Source of the DNA: QUBU01 sp014337915
GTDB lineage: Bacteria > Pseudomonadota > Gammaproteobacteria > Steroidobacterales > GCA-2729495
DNA length: 64,000 bases
Direction of reading: 5' to 3'
Assembly: GCA_030263395.1 (NCBI GenBank)
Contig: SZOW01000001.1
Location: forward strand, 180,469-244,468
The position numbers were made by a program, and so were the translations under genes. The notes below the pieces were generated by a model. That model ran no database searches. It saw only the letters and a list, made by a program, of their open reading frames with translations, and had not been told where the DNA came from. Every line of letters begins with the position of its first letter. Within the stretch, counting starts at the first letter, position 1. Of this stretch, positions 28,201 through 33,520 are shown piece by piece.

Positions 28201-28681
28201 GCACGGAGAGGCCATCGGCGACGATGTGGTGGGCGGTGACCAGCAGCACATGGGAATCGATGCCGAGCGGCAGCAGCGCTGCGCGCAGCGGCGGCCCACG
28301 GACGAGGTCGAAGGGCCTGGAGATATCGTCGGCGGCAAAGTCCAGCAGCTGCTCCGGCGTGAAGCGGCCGGCGACCAGGCGTGGCGCCGCGCCCGGCTGC
28401 GGATCGAAGCGCTGCCAGGGCTGGCCGTCGTCGGCACCGAAGCGGGCGCGCAGCACCTCGTGGCGCGCCAGCACGCCGCACCAGGCCTGTGCCAGCGCCG
28501 CGGTATCCAGCGCTCCGTCGAGGAAAATGGCGAACTGCTCGTTGGCCGCGCTGCCCGCCGGGTCCAGCGACTGCAGCAGCCAGAATCCCTCCTGCGCCGG
28601 GCTCAGCGGCAGGCGCGCGCCGGCATCTTCCGCCGTCGCGGCCACGACGCGCCGCTGCGCGAGCCCGCCGCCCGCAGTCAT
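19223..28681 (-). CDS. Nonribosomal peptide synthetase NRPS2: (C-A-PCP) x3
   Basis: A 3152-residue three-module synthetase. Module 2: C with HHIVADG (about residue 150), A with YTSGSTGEPKG (about 632), PCP FFELGGQSLL (about 1022). Module 3: C HHIVTDG (about 1208), A YTSGSSGEPKA (about 1684), PCP FFALGGHSLL (about 2075). Module 4: C HHIVADG (about 2260), A FTSGSTGEPRA (about 2735), PCP (about 3093). A codes as I align them: module 2 IDWVISTDA-K, with the aspartate shifted to the second position and WGSSE instead of YGPTE, as in beta-alanine-type domains; module 3 DVGEVGSID-K, one change from the ornithine code DVGEIGSID; module 4 DAQHVGGTV-K, unassigned. No epimerase or methyltransferase domain. 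The start overlaps the NRPS1 stop (ATGA), giving tight coupling and a collinear order. Confidence 0.94.
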   Translation of the reverse strand: MTAGGGLAQRRVVAATAEDAGARLPLSPAQEGFWLLQSLDPAGSAANEQFAIFLDGALDTAALAQAWCGVLARHEVLRARFGADDGQPWQRFDPQPGAAPRLVAGRFTPEQLLDFAADDISRPFDLVRGPPLRAALLPLGIDSHVLLVTAHHIVADGLSVPIIRDDLAGLYADLVAGRSGESGTAPGYGAFALAEQQRAGGTQQARDLEWWRGQLAGAPARHALPQRLRAAAAATAAAPGAAMASRRVAFTIPAATAERARRLAQASGTTLFTLLTAALRVLLLRLGGQDDPLLAVPVTRRDDAARRRMVGCLINTVLLRTPLAPDDSFAALLARERATLLGALEHRELPFQRLVEALSVPRRPGEQPLAQVLLQFDLAPPPRQAGGISLRIEPLPVPRASIWDLDWSFTDQGAGRELHGHLGYACERFEDWLAEAMPRQLAVLLDAATREPERPIGLLPLLDERQRQQLLVEWNATAAAYPQAATLTALVAAQCRRTPLAVALESAAGSLRYAELARRVDWLAARLVAAGAVRGSRVALSMAPSMELVIALLAILRAGAACVPLDPAYPRARREFMLRDADACLLLVRGAVDLDCGATACLDLDALGGPAPGEAVPAVAEGATPDAPAWLLYTSGSTGEPKGAIGLHCSAVNRVHWMWQHCGFAAGDAFCLRTSLSFIDSLWEIFGALAHGIRLVLLPDGAASDPALLVPALARHRVTQLVLVPPLLRALLDWAPDLGARLPGLRHIITSGEPLAVDLWAAARKSLPAVRLLNTWGSSEIWDASCCDTSAIETAPERMPIGRPIANLRCYVLDAQLQLLPPGIPGELCVAGLGIGAGYWRRPELTAERFVPDPFGAPGEWLYRSGDRARWLPDGNLECLGRLDRQLKLHGYRIEPGEIEAVLRACPGVDDAAVLLREEQGLPQLLACVASRDAGLSPAELAAQAAQRLPRFMRPAAWLILPALPLTPSGKLDRAALPAPAASAAALDAAAPAGDIELRLARLWSAVLGTAVPDRQQSFFELGGQSLLALRLLARVASEFGVVLTLRDFFDAPSIAGLAACIAVGSGREAPLPAPVPLPAGAPLPLSWGQERLWFLDQLDPASPAYNIAWSIVLEGPLDQGRLQRALDAVLARHAVLRSAYPAQAGRPLAVLAPGLRIGIRLECVVDGALEARRRALAREPFDLGRGPLLRATLLRLAAQRHELLLVLHHIVTDGTSNGILLRELADAYAGRPAPPPLPLQYADYAAWQRRWLDGERSCNQLDWWQEQLADVPPLLELPTDFARPAEQRFRGAWIWRSLDGQASTRLRQFAGSRQATLYMLLLAAFDVLLQRYSGRDDIVVGTPVSARPQVEFEGLVGLFVNTLVLRTDLGGAPDFDSLLSRVRTTATAAFAHQDAAFERLVERLQPGRSLARAPVFQVMFNLVPMPAEPLEAGDVSFRPGRLLDHGVSSFDLTLTVGEQASGLELLFEFDTDLFLPGSIECFADAYLMLLDAVQAAPGAPVALLPLVDAAEAGRQRRLLAGARAAAPPTADVASLFAEVVARRPAAAALTAAGSTLDYRALDQRSARIARGLVDLGLRPGDRVGICLPRVTDLVAALLGVLKAGAAYVMLEPEQPPARLAAMARDAGLSLLVVNAATSTLLPEPALPRLDLDAGAAALDALPPQFTAVPASIEDLAYLVYTSGSSGEPKAVAVTRGNLAATFDGWREAYGLLDSDVHLQLANAAFDVFTGDWVRALLSGAHLVLCPRELLAEPAGLHGFMRGQGITVAEFVPAVIRPLLAWCRDNAQSLAGLRLLVVGSEAWLPTEYQALRETCGAATRVINSYGVAEATIDSAWFEGDAQGAARLPIGRPFPQASLRILDAQLQPVPAGMPGEICIGGAGVARGYWRRENLTAERFVPDPHAPAQRLYRTGDRGRLRPDGLVEFLGRMDGQLKLRGQRLEPGEVEAALAACAGVAQCAVDLRHTAAGEPLLVAWVVPAPAGTCSADGLRAALRRVLPPSLWPARFEFIERLPLTPNGKLDRRALPAPADAGAAATLAPGAARSALEATLCELFGAVLGSDAAVGVHDDFFALGGHSLLATRLVARIRDTLEVELPLRTLFEAPTVAGVAAALAIGAAAPMPGVARREAAASAPLSWPQQRLWFLEQLEPGNDAYHLHLAFRLRGTLDATALQAALDDLVARHEVLGSTITLVDGEALQHPGTAAPLRLASAAVDSDAQADALLREWIARPFDLAHGPLLRVLLLDVAAGERLLLLVMHHIVADGWSMAVLLHELSLLYNARLAAVPARLAPLPVQYADYALWQRDLLQSARMQAQIEFWKQRLAAAPETVSLPTDRPRPAVQRHRGAWFRLTLPPALVDGLRALAQREHATLFMLLLAGFQALLSRHGGDEDILVATPVAGRSHSALEGLVGFFVNTLVLRGDLRGNPTLAELLARTRRSALDAFAHAELPFEKLVEILQPRRSRAFAPLAQLFFVFHSQPRSPLCLDGASATPELVETGRVKFDLALHVAEEGRGLVAAFAYDSDLFDEQTVSMLAGGYARLLGEFARDAQQRLGEVAVLEGAQPQAVVDAEQMPALRWGQRTLAERFAAVAAAQPSRPAVHDAAGEWSYAQLQAQADALAARLAAAGARGRVALLLGHDRVMVAAVLGTLRAGCAYVPLDPYAPPARQRRILAASGATAVVVDAPRLAAAGWLQDCGLPLLVAEAVADPALAPPPLPQDPEAEAYLLFTSGSTGEPRAVSQSHAHVLGLVGSWSAQLGIGAQDRLGLFSGYGYDAAVQDLFGALLNGATLHPLDLRGGLSAPELVDRIARERLTLLHFTPTVYRYLFGGRMSCDQNLAAVRLVVLGGEEARRSDLELFRLRFRRGTRFVNGLGLTECSTVLQYFADHDTRVLGERLPVGRPVPGVSLRLAEGGWQGAVQIDSPWLAPGHGPWYRSGDRLRRLPDGQWLHVGREDRQLKLRGQRIDPAEVEAVLLADPLVREAAVLLVEVQGEALLAAYVVADDFDAAATRARLRRQLPEFMVPGLFFPLAELPRKANGKLDAAGLPVAGRPAVAAVAARSDIERQLLELWCAVLGRDGIGIEDDFFALGGHSLLATRLIARVRDAFALELPLLALFEAPTIAGMAQRLAAMAPATTLPPIRRLPRSPQ
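19299..21485 (-). repeat. Duplicated A-PCP segment, module 4 copy
   Basis: Partner of the 13050-15243 repeat. It encodes the end of NRPS2 (distal C, A and PCP of module 4). The decoded A-domain specificity positions are the same in both copies, so modules 4 and 6 should load the same residue. Between the two near-identical blocks, 21108-21310 differs from 14866-15068. Confidence 0.85.
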
Positions 28682-31629
28682 GGCTCGCCGTGCGGGCGGT
28701 GCGTGCCGGTGTGCGCGGCCTGGCTGCGGCCGCGGGCCGCGCCGTAACGGGCGGCGACCGCCTGCGGGTGGCGCTCACCGAGCTGGCGCGCCAGGGCGGC
28801 AATGGTCGGCGCCTCGAAGATGGCCGCCAGCATGACGTCGGCGTCGAGCAGCTGCTGCAGCTGGGTGGTGAGGCGCACGGCAGCGATGGAATCGCCGCCG
28901 AGGTCGAAGAAGTTGTCCTGTATGCCCACCGCTGCCACGCCGAGGATTTCCGCCCAGAGCGCGGCGAGGTCCGACTCGAACGCCGTCCGTGGCGCGCCAC
29001 CCTGCCCGCCCCAGGTACGCGCTGCGGGATCCGGCAACGCACGCCGGTCGAGCTTGCCGCTGGTATTGAGCGGCAGCGCATCGAGGTACATCCAGGCATT
29101 GGGCAGCAGCGGCTCCGGCAGGTGGCGCGCCAGCCAGGCGCGCAGTTCGCCGGGCGCGACGCCGGCGGCGGAAGCCTCCGGCAGTTCCAGCAGCCGGCGA
29201 TGCAGAGCGGTCGCGCCCTGCGCGGTTTCATGGTGGCGTGTCAGGTAGCGGTGCTGCTGCTCCTGTCCAGCGGCGGTGAAGCGGGATTCGATCTGGTAGT
29301 CGGGGAAGATGCCATCGCTGCCCGCCTGCCATTGCCAGGCGGCTTCGATGACGGTGCCCGCCGGCAGCCAGGGTCCGTCTTCCGGCAGCGGCATGAATAC
29401 CGGCAGCCAGGCGTGCTGGTGCTGCAGATAGTCGATGTCACAGCCCGGCGTGGTGGTCACGCGCGTCCACAGCAGGAAACCGTCGAAGCGGCCAGCGCGG
29501 CCGAGTTCGAAGCGGCCACGGCCGGCATGGGCCTCCGGCAGCGCAGCCGAGAAATCGAGGTCCTCGAACAGCTGCGCAGGCGCCAGCAGCTGCCCGGGCG
29601 GCAGGTTGCGCAGGCACAGCCGCAGGTCGAAGCTGCGGCCCTCGACGGCGAAGATGCGCCGCGCGTAGTCGAGCGCCAGCGGTGCCAGCTTCGGGGCGGC
29701 ACGCAGCCCCTCGGGCAGCTCCACCGGCGCGATCAGCGTGGTGCAGCGTGCGGGAATCGCCACTGCGCCGGCGGCGAACTGGCTGCGCACGCGATTCCAG
29801 ATGGCCGCGATGCCATCGGCGCTGCCGATGTTGCCGATGATGCCCTGGGTGCAGACCTCGGCCGGCTCGGGCAGCTGCAGCGTCGCCGCGTCGCCGGTGA
29901 CCACGGTGATGCGCCCGGCGAGGCCGGCCGCGGCCACCGCCGCGCGCGCCTGCTCCGCCGCGGCCGGCAGCAGTTCCACCGCGTACACATGGCGCGCACC
30001 GGCCGCGACGGCCATGCGCGCCAGCAGTGCCTGCGGACCGGTGCCGAGGTCGAGCACCACGCGGCCGGCGGCATGGCGCTCGCAGGCGCTGCGGTAGGCC
30101 GCATTGCGCAGCTCGTCGGTGCCCATCAGTCCGTAGAGGAAATCGTCGTAGACCTGGTAGCCGCCCAGCGATGGCCAGAACTCCGCGGCCTGCGGCGTGC
30201 CGTTACCAGTGCCGTTACCAGTGCCGTTACCAGTGTCGGGCACCACGTAGGCCACGAGCTTCTCCTCGCCGGAACCGTCGGCGCGGATCGCCGCCGCGGC
30301 AGCGCTGATCCGCGGATGCCGGCGCAGCAGCGACTCGATTTCGCCGAGCTCGAGGCGAAAGCCGCGCCACTTGACCTGCTGGTCCATGCGGCCGAGGAAC
30401 TCCAGGCTGCCATCGGCGGCCATGCGCACGCGGTCGCCGGTGCGATACAGGCGCGCGCCATCCGGCCCGGAGCCGATGAAGCGGCTGGCGGTCAGCGCGA
30501 CATCGCCGAGGTAGCCGGCGGCGATGCCGGGCCCGCCGACGTGCAGCTCGCCCGGCTCGCCGGGCGCCACCGCCTGGCCGTCGGCATCGAGGATCTGCAG
30601 CGGCACGTCGGGCAGCGGACGGCCGATGTTGCGCGCATCCACGTCACCCGCCGCGTACTCGCGCAGCATGACGTTGCCGCCGGTCTCGGTGATGGCATAG
30701 GTATTGACCAGCCGCGGCCCGCCGGCCGCGCGCGTCGCCGCCCAGCGTCGCAGGTCATCCAGCTGCACGGCTTCGCCACTCAGCACCAGCAGGCGCAGCG
30801 CCAGCCGCGGCCACTGGCCGTCGAAGACAGGGCCGAGCGTGGTCTCGCGGAAGGCCGACGGTGTCTGGCTGAGGACCGTTACCCGCTCGCGCTGCAGGAA
30901 TTCGCGCAGCACCAGCGCGTCGGCACCCGCCGTTGCCGGTGCCAGCGCCAGGCAAGCGCCATGGCTCAGCGCACCCCAGATTTCGAACACCGAGAAGCCG
31001 AAGGCACAGGAATGCAGCTGGCTCCAGGTGTCGTGCGCGCCGCAGCCGAGGCGCGGCCCGAGATGATCGAAGAGCCGCGCCACGTTGCCATGCGTGACGA
31101 CCACGCCCTTGGGCTCGCCGGTGGAGCCCGAGGTAAACATGATGTAGCAGGGATCTTCCGCCACCGGGCCGCTGGCGGGATCCGCATCGCTGGCGGCAGC
31201 AAGGACCGCGGCATCGCGGTCGAGGCACAGCGCCGGCAGCTCCGTCCCCAGCACCGGCAGCAGGGCTGACTCGGTAACCAGCTGCTGCAGGCCCACGCGG
31301 CCGAGCACGCGGCGCAGGCGCCCTGGCGGATGATCGGGATCCAGCGGCACGTAGGCGGCCCCGGCCTTGAGGATGCCGAGCAGCGCCGTGATCAGCGCCG
31401 GTCCCCGCGGCAGCGCCAGCCCGACCAGGCTGCCACGGCCGGCACCACGCGCGACCAGGCAGGCGGCGATGCGGTTTGCGTGGCGGTTGAGTTCAGCGTA
31501 TTCGAGCCTGCCGCCGATGCCGCTGAGGGCCACCGCGTCCGGTCGCTCGCGCGCCAGGCGCTCGACGCTGTGTGCGAGGCTGCGCACGCTGCCGCCGGCG
31601 GAGGCTGCACGAAGGTCCATAGCGGCCAT
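28678..31629 (-). CDS. NRPS loading protein NRPS1: A domain interrupted by a PRMT-like methyltransferase, then PCP
   Basis: A 983-residue protein without a C domain, so it should start the chain. The A domain spans residues 15 to about 450 and resumes about 800-870: FTSGSTGEPKGV, YRTGDRVRM and, after the insertion, PLNTSGKLDRRALP with the catalytic lysine. Between motifs A8 and A9 sits a methyltransferase of about 300 residues. The PCP follows (FFDLGGDSIAAVRL, about 910). The specificity segment reads AFGFSVFEIW, where typical domains have FDFSVWEIW: the aspartate that holds the alpha-amino group is glycine and the tryptophan is phenylalanine. My code is GFFSVSTGN-K. A substrate without a normal alpha-amino group is suggested. 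It starts 16 bp after the methyltransferase gene and overlaps NRPS2. Confidence 0.93.
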   Translation of the reverse strand: MAAMDLRAASAGGSVRSLAHSVERLARERPDAVALSGIGGRLEYAELNRHANRIAACLVARGAGRGSLVGLALPRGPALITALLGILKAGAAYVPLDPDHPPGRLRRVLGRVGLQQLVTESALLPVLGTELPALCLDRDAAVLAAASDADPASGPVAEDPCYIMFTSGSTGEPKGVVVTHGNVARLFDHLGPRLGCGAHDTWSQLHSCAFGFSVFEIWGALSHGACLALAPATAGADALVLREFLQRERVTVLSQTPSAFRETTLGPVFDGQWPRLALRLLVLSGEAVQLDDLRRWAATRAAGGPRLVNTYAITETGGNVMLREYAAGDVDARNIGRPLPDVPLQILDADGQAVAPGEPGELHVGGPGIAAGYLGDVALTASRFIGSGPDGARLYRTGDRVRMAADGSLEFLGRMDQQVKWRGFRLELGEIESLLRRHPRISAAAAAIRADGSGEEKLVAYVVPDTGNGTGNGTGNGTPQAAEFWPSLGGYQVYDDFLYGLMGTDELRNAAYRSACERHAAGRVVLDLGTGPQALLARMAVAAGARHVYAVELLPAAAEQARAAVAAAGLAGRITVVTGDAATLQLPEPAEVCTQGIIGNIGSADGIAAIWNRVRSQFAAGAVAIPARCTTLIAPVELPEGLRAAPKLAPLALDYARRIFAVEGRSFDLRLCLRNLPPGQLLAPAQLFEDLDFSAALPEAHAGRGRFELGRAGRFDGFLLWTRVTTTPGCDIDYLQHQHAWLPVFMPLPEDGPWLPAGTVIEAAWQWQAGSDGIFPDYQIESRFTAAGQEQQHRYLTRHHETAQGATALHRRLLELPEASAAGVAPGELRAWLARHLPEPLLPNAWMYLDALPLNTSGKLDRRALPDPAARTWGGQGGAPRTAFESDLAALWAEILGVAAVGIQDNFFDLGGDSIAAVRLTTQLQQLLDADVMLAAIFEAPTIAALARQLGERHPQAVAARYGAARGRSQAAHTGTHRPHGEP
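29275..30190 (-). other. PRMT-like methyltransferase domain inserted in the NRPS1 adenylation domain
   Basis: Part of NRPS1, roughly residues 480-785. The YDDFLYGLMGTDELRNAAYR entry helix, SAM motif VVLDLGTGPQALLARMA and HVYAVELLP resemble protein arginine methyltransferases, followed by a beta-rich region (FDGFLLWTRVTTTPGCDIDY) like the PRMT barrel. The PRMT double-glutamate loop is not conserved: CTQGIIGNIGS stands where SExxG is expected, so arginine is an unlikely substrate. Insertion between A8 and A9 is a known place for methyltransferases in interrupted A domains, but those I know are of a different N-methyltransferase type. Confidence 0.7.
30199..30234. repeat. Three tandem 12-bp repeats in NRPS1
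   Basis: The unit GCCGTTACCAGT occurs three times perfectly. Read on the minus strand it encodes a TGNG-type linker, just before the embedded methyltransferase domain. Being a multiple of three, copy-number change would lengthen or shorten the linker without a frameshift. Confidence 0.9.
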
Positions 31630-31645
31630 GCCCGCGCTCCCCGCC

Positions 31646-32413
31646 TCAGGGCGCGCGCCGCGCCGTCAGCCCCACCACCGGCGGGTTGTCGAGATACTCC
31701 GACCAGTACTCCGCGCCCATGAGCGCCAGGCCCTGCGGGTCCAGCTGCAGCGGATGCCAGCGGATGTCGGTGAAGCCTGCAGCCGCCAGCGCCGCCTCGT
31801 AGGTGGCGCGCTCGTAGTGATAGACCTCGAAGCGGAACAGCTCGCGGCCGCTGGCCATCGCATAGGTGATCGGCGAACCCTCGCAGCGCGGCGTGGCCAC
31901 GCTCTTGCTGAAGCCGTAGCGCAGGTAGCCGCCGTAGCGCGCCTCGGGCTGCTGCGGGTTCTCGTTGATGGCAACCAGGCGGCCGCCCGCCGGCAACTGG
32001 CGGGCGATGCTGCGGCACATGCGGCCGAGTTCGCCGCTGTCACGCGCATAGTGCAGCAGGTAGGCGGCGGTGGCGACGTCGAAGCGACCGAGCGCCGGCA
32101 GGTCCTGCACGTCGTGCACCAGGTACTCGATGCCGGCCTCGCCGGCGCGCAGCTGGCTGCGCGCGAGTTCGATCATCGCCGTGGAGATGTCCACGCCCAG
32201 CACGCGCGCGGCGCCGCGCTGGCGCAGCTGGCGCGTGTAGCAGCCCTCGCCACAGGCGAGGTCCAGCACCGCGAGGCCGCCGACCTCGCCGAGCAGGCTG
32301 AAGAAGCTGTAGCCCTCGACGTAGCGCCGTACTGGCGATTCCTTCGAGCGCTGGTACGGCACGGCAATGGCGTCGTACTGCGCCGCCCGCGCCTCGCCCG
32401 GCGCCACGCTCAT
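31646..32413 (-). CDS. Class I SAM-dependent methyltransferase
   Basis: A 255-residue small-molecule methyltransferase. Motif I is LAVLDLACGEGCYTRQL (about 47-63), motif II VLGVDIS, and YLVHDVQDLPALGRFDVATA follows in the usual order. The N-terminus (AQYDAIAVPYQRSKESPVRR, then FFSLLG) resembles, from memory, proteins annotated as toxoflavin synthase-like, which N-methylate a pyrimidine-dione fused ring; this was not checked by alignment. The start at 32413 overlaps the deaminase stop (ATGA) and the gene ends 16 bp before NRPS1, so it is part of the NRPS operon. It probably methylates the precursor or the peptide. N- and O-methylation cannot be told apart. Confidence 0.85.
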   Translation of the reverse strand: MSVAPGEARAAQYDAIAVPYQRSKESPVRRYVEGYSFFSLLGEVGGLAVLDLACGEGCYTRQLRQRGAARVLGVDISTAMIELARSQLRAGEAGIEYLVHDVQDLPALGRFDVATAAYLLHYARDSGELGRMCRSIARQLPAGGRLVAINENPQQPEARYGGYLRYGFSKSVATPRCEGSPITYAMASGRELFRFEVYHYERATYEAALAAAGFTDIRWHPLQLDPQGLALMGAEYWSEYLDNPPVVGLTARRAP

Positions 32414-32904
32414 CGCTGCCCTCCGCCAGCCCAGGCCCGCAGCAATGCCAGCGACTCCGCACGCAGCAGCCCACCTTCGACAGTGGGCCCTCCCGGCTGG
32501 CTGCCACGCGGACCGGACAGCAGTTCGCCGCCAGTCAGTGCATGCAGGTCCTCCAGCGTCGCGCCAAAGACGATGCGCCCGATGCCGGCATAGCGGCTCG
32601 CCGCGAGGCACATCGGGCAGGGCTCCACGGTGACCACCAGTTCGCAGCCGGCCAGGCTGAGTGTGCGCCCGCGCCGGCAGGCGTCGCGGATCAGCACCAT
32701 CTCGGCGTGCGCGGTGATGTCGAGTTCCGACACCACGCAGTTGGATGCTGCGGCCAGCACCACGCCATCACGCACCAGGCAGGCGCCGATCGGCGGCTCG
32801 CCAGCGAGAGCCGCACGACGTGCGGCATCCAGCGCCCGGCGCATGGCAGCTTCCGCCGCAGGCGGCACTGCGCCCGCCCTGGTGGCCGGCTGCCCGGGAG
32901 CCAT
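32410..32904 (-). CDS. Zinc-dependent nucleobase/nucleoside deaminase (GuaD-like)
   Basis: A 164-residue cytidine-deaminase-fold protein. The zinc site is H66-A-E68 (TAHAEM, with glutamate as proton shuttle) plus C96 and C99 in PCPMC. The context VEPCPMCLAASRYAGIGRIVFGA and the following TLEDLHALTGGE look more like guanine deaminases and TadA-like enzymes than like cytidine deaminases. The start at 32904 lies 5 bp after the queD stop; an open extension upstream overlaps queD and is not conserved. The stop overlaps the methyltransferase gene. In this operon a pterin or other guanine-like ring is a plausible substrate, giving a 2-oxo (lumazine-type) ring; that is inference. Confidence 0.85.
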   Translation of the reverse strand: MAPGQPATRAGAVPPAAEAAMRRALDAARRAALAGEPPIGACLVRDGVVLAAASNCVVSELDITAHAEMVLIRDACRRGRTLSLAGCELVVTVEPCPMCLAASRYAGIGRIVFGATLEDLHALTGGELLSGPRGSQPGGPTVEGGLLRAESLALLRAWAGGGQR

Positions 32905-32909
32905 GCCGC

Positions 32910-33272
32910 CTATTCCTCCTCGCCCTGGTAGATGCAGCCGGAGGTGCAGGTCTCGTTGATCACCACGCGCGAGAGGCCCGGCAGCCGCGGCTTCAGCCGT
33001 GCCCAGATCCACTTCGCCAGCACCTCGCTGGTCGGATTTTCCAGGCCTTCGATGTCATTGAGGTAGTTGTGGTCGAGCTGCTGGTAGAGCGGATCGAAGG
33101 CCTTGCGGATATCGGCGTAGTCCATGATCCAGCCGCTGTGTTCGCCCACCGCGCCGCGCACGTACAGCGTGCCCTTCCACGAGTGGCCGTGCAGGCGGGC
33201 GCAGCGATGTCCCTCCGGGACGTTGGGCAGGCGATGCGCCGCCTCGAACATGAACTCCTTGTAGATCTCCAT
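32910..33272 (-). CDS. queD: 6-carboxytetrahydropterin synthase QueD
   Basis: A 120-residue T-fold enzyme that converts 7,8-dihydroneopterin triphosphate to 6-carboxy-5,6,7,8-tetrahydropterin. Zinc histidines H13, H28 and H30 (FEAAHRLP, RLHGHS) and the catalytic cysteine C24 are present, followed by LDHNYLNDI and the pterin-anchoring glutamate in NETCTSGCIY. It closely resembles E. coli QueD over its whole length, so the normal QueD reaction is expected. It is the first gene of the NRPS operon, 5 bp before the deaminase. QueE and QueC, needed to carry the product to queuosine, are not in the window; they may be elsewhere, so a housekeeping role remains possible. Confidence 0.93.
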   Translation of the reverse strand: MEIYKEFMFEAAHRLPNVPEGHRCARLHGHSWKGTLYVRGAVGEHSGWIMDYADIRKAFDPLYQQLDHNYLNDIEGLENPTSEVLAKWIWARLKPRLPGLSRVVINETCTSGCIYQGEEE

Positions 33273-33292
33273 TGCGACTCGCTGTGCAGGGC

Positions 33293-33322
33293 GGGAAAGG
33301 ACGCGGATTCGACGTCTTTCCC
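33293..33322. promoter_or_regulatory. Inverted repeat upstream of queD
   Basis: GGGAAAG and CTTTCCC are perfect 7-base arms with a 16-base spacer, 21 bp before the queD start. An AT-rich stretch (33331-33368) lies further upstream and is the likely promoter region of the NRPS operon, but no hexamer pair is clear. The repeat could be an operator or a leader hairpin. Confidence 0.35.
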
Positions 33323-33369
33323 GAATGAGGAATATTCTGTAACTTACTTGTTTATAAGAACTTATTTAT

Positions 33370-33400
33370 GCCACCCGGGCGTGACCAAGGTCCGGGTGGC
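33370..33400 (-). terminator. Hairpin downstream of the SDR gene
   Basis: GCCACCCGG and CCGGGTGGC form a perfect 9-bp stem around a 13-base loop. It lies 120 bp past the SDR stop and is followed on the minus strand by an AT-rich ATAAATAAGTT tract rather than a clean T run. It would separate the SDR gene from the NRPS operon. Confidence 0.45.
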
Positions 33401-33520
33401 CCTATTCTGCATGAGGTTGCGGCTGCGAAGCCACCCGCGTCGCCGGCTGCCCGCGAGCCGATCACAGCAGCGCCGCGCAGGGCCGCTGCGGCATCAGGGC
33501 TCTGCAGGACAGCGACTGGC

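Noticed and set aside
32910..33272. QueD as proof of a queuosine operon
   Set aside because: No queC, queE, queF or tgt lies nearby. QueD alone cannot show this, although a housekeeping role in queuosine is not excluded.
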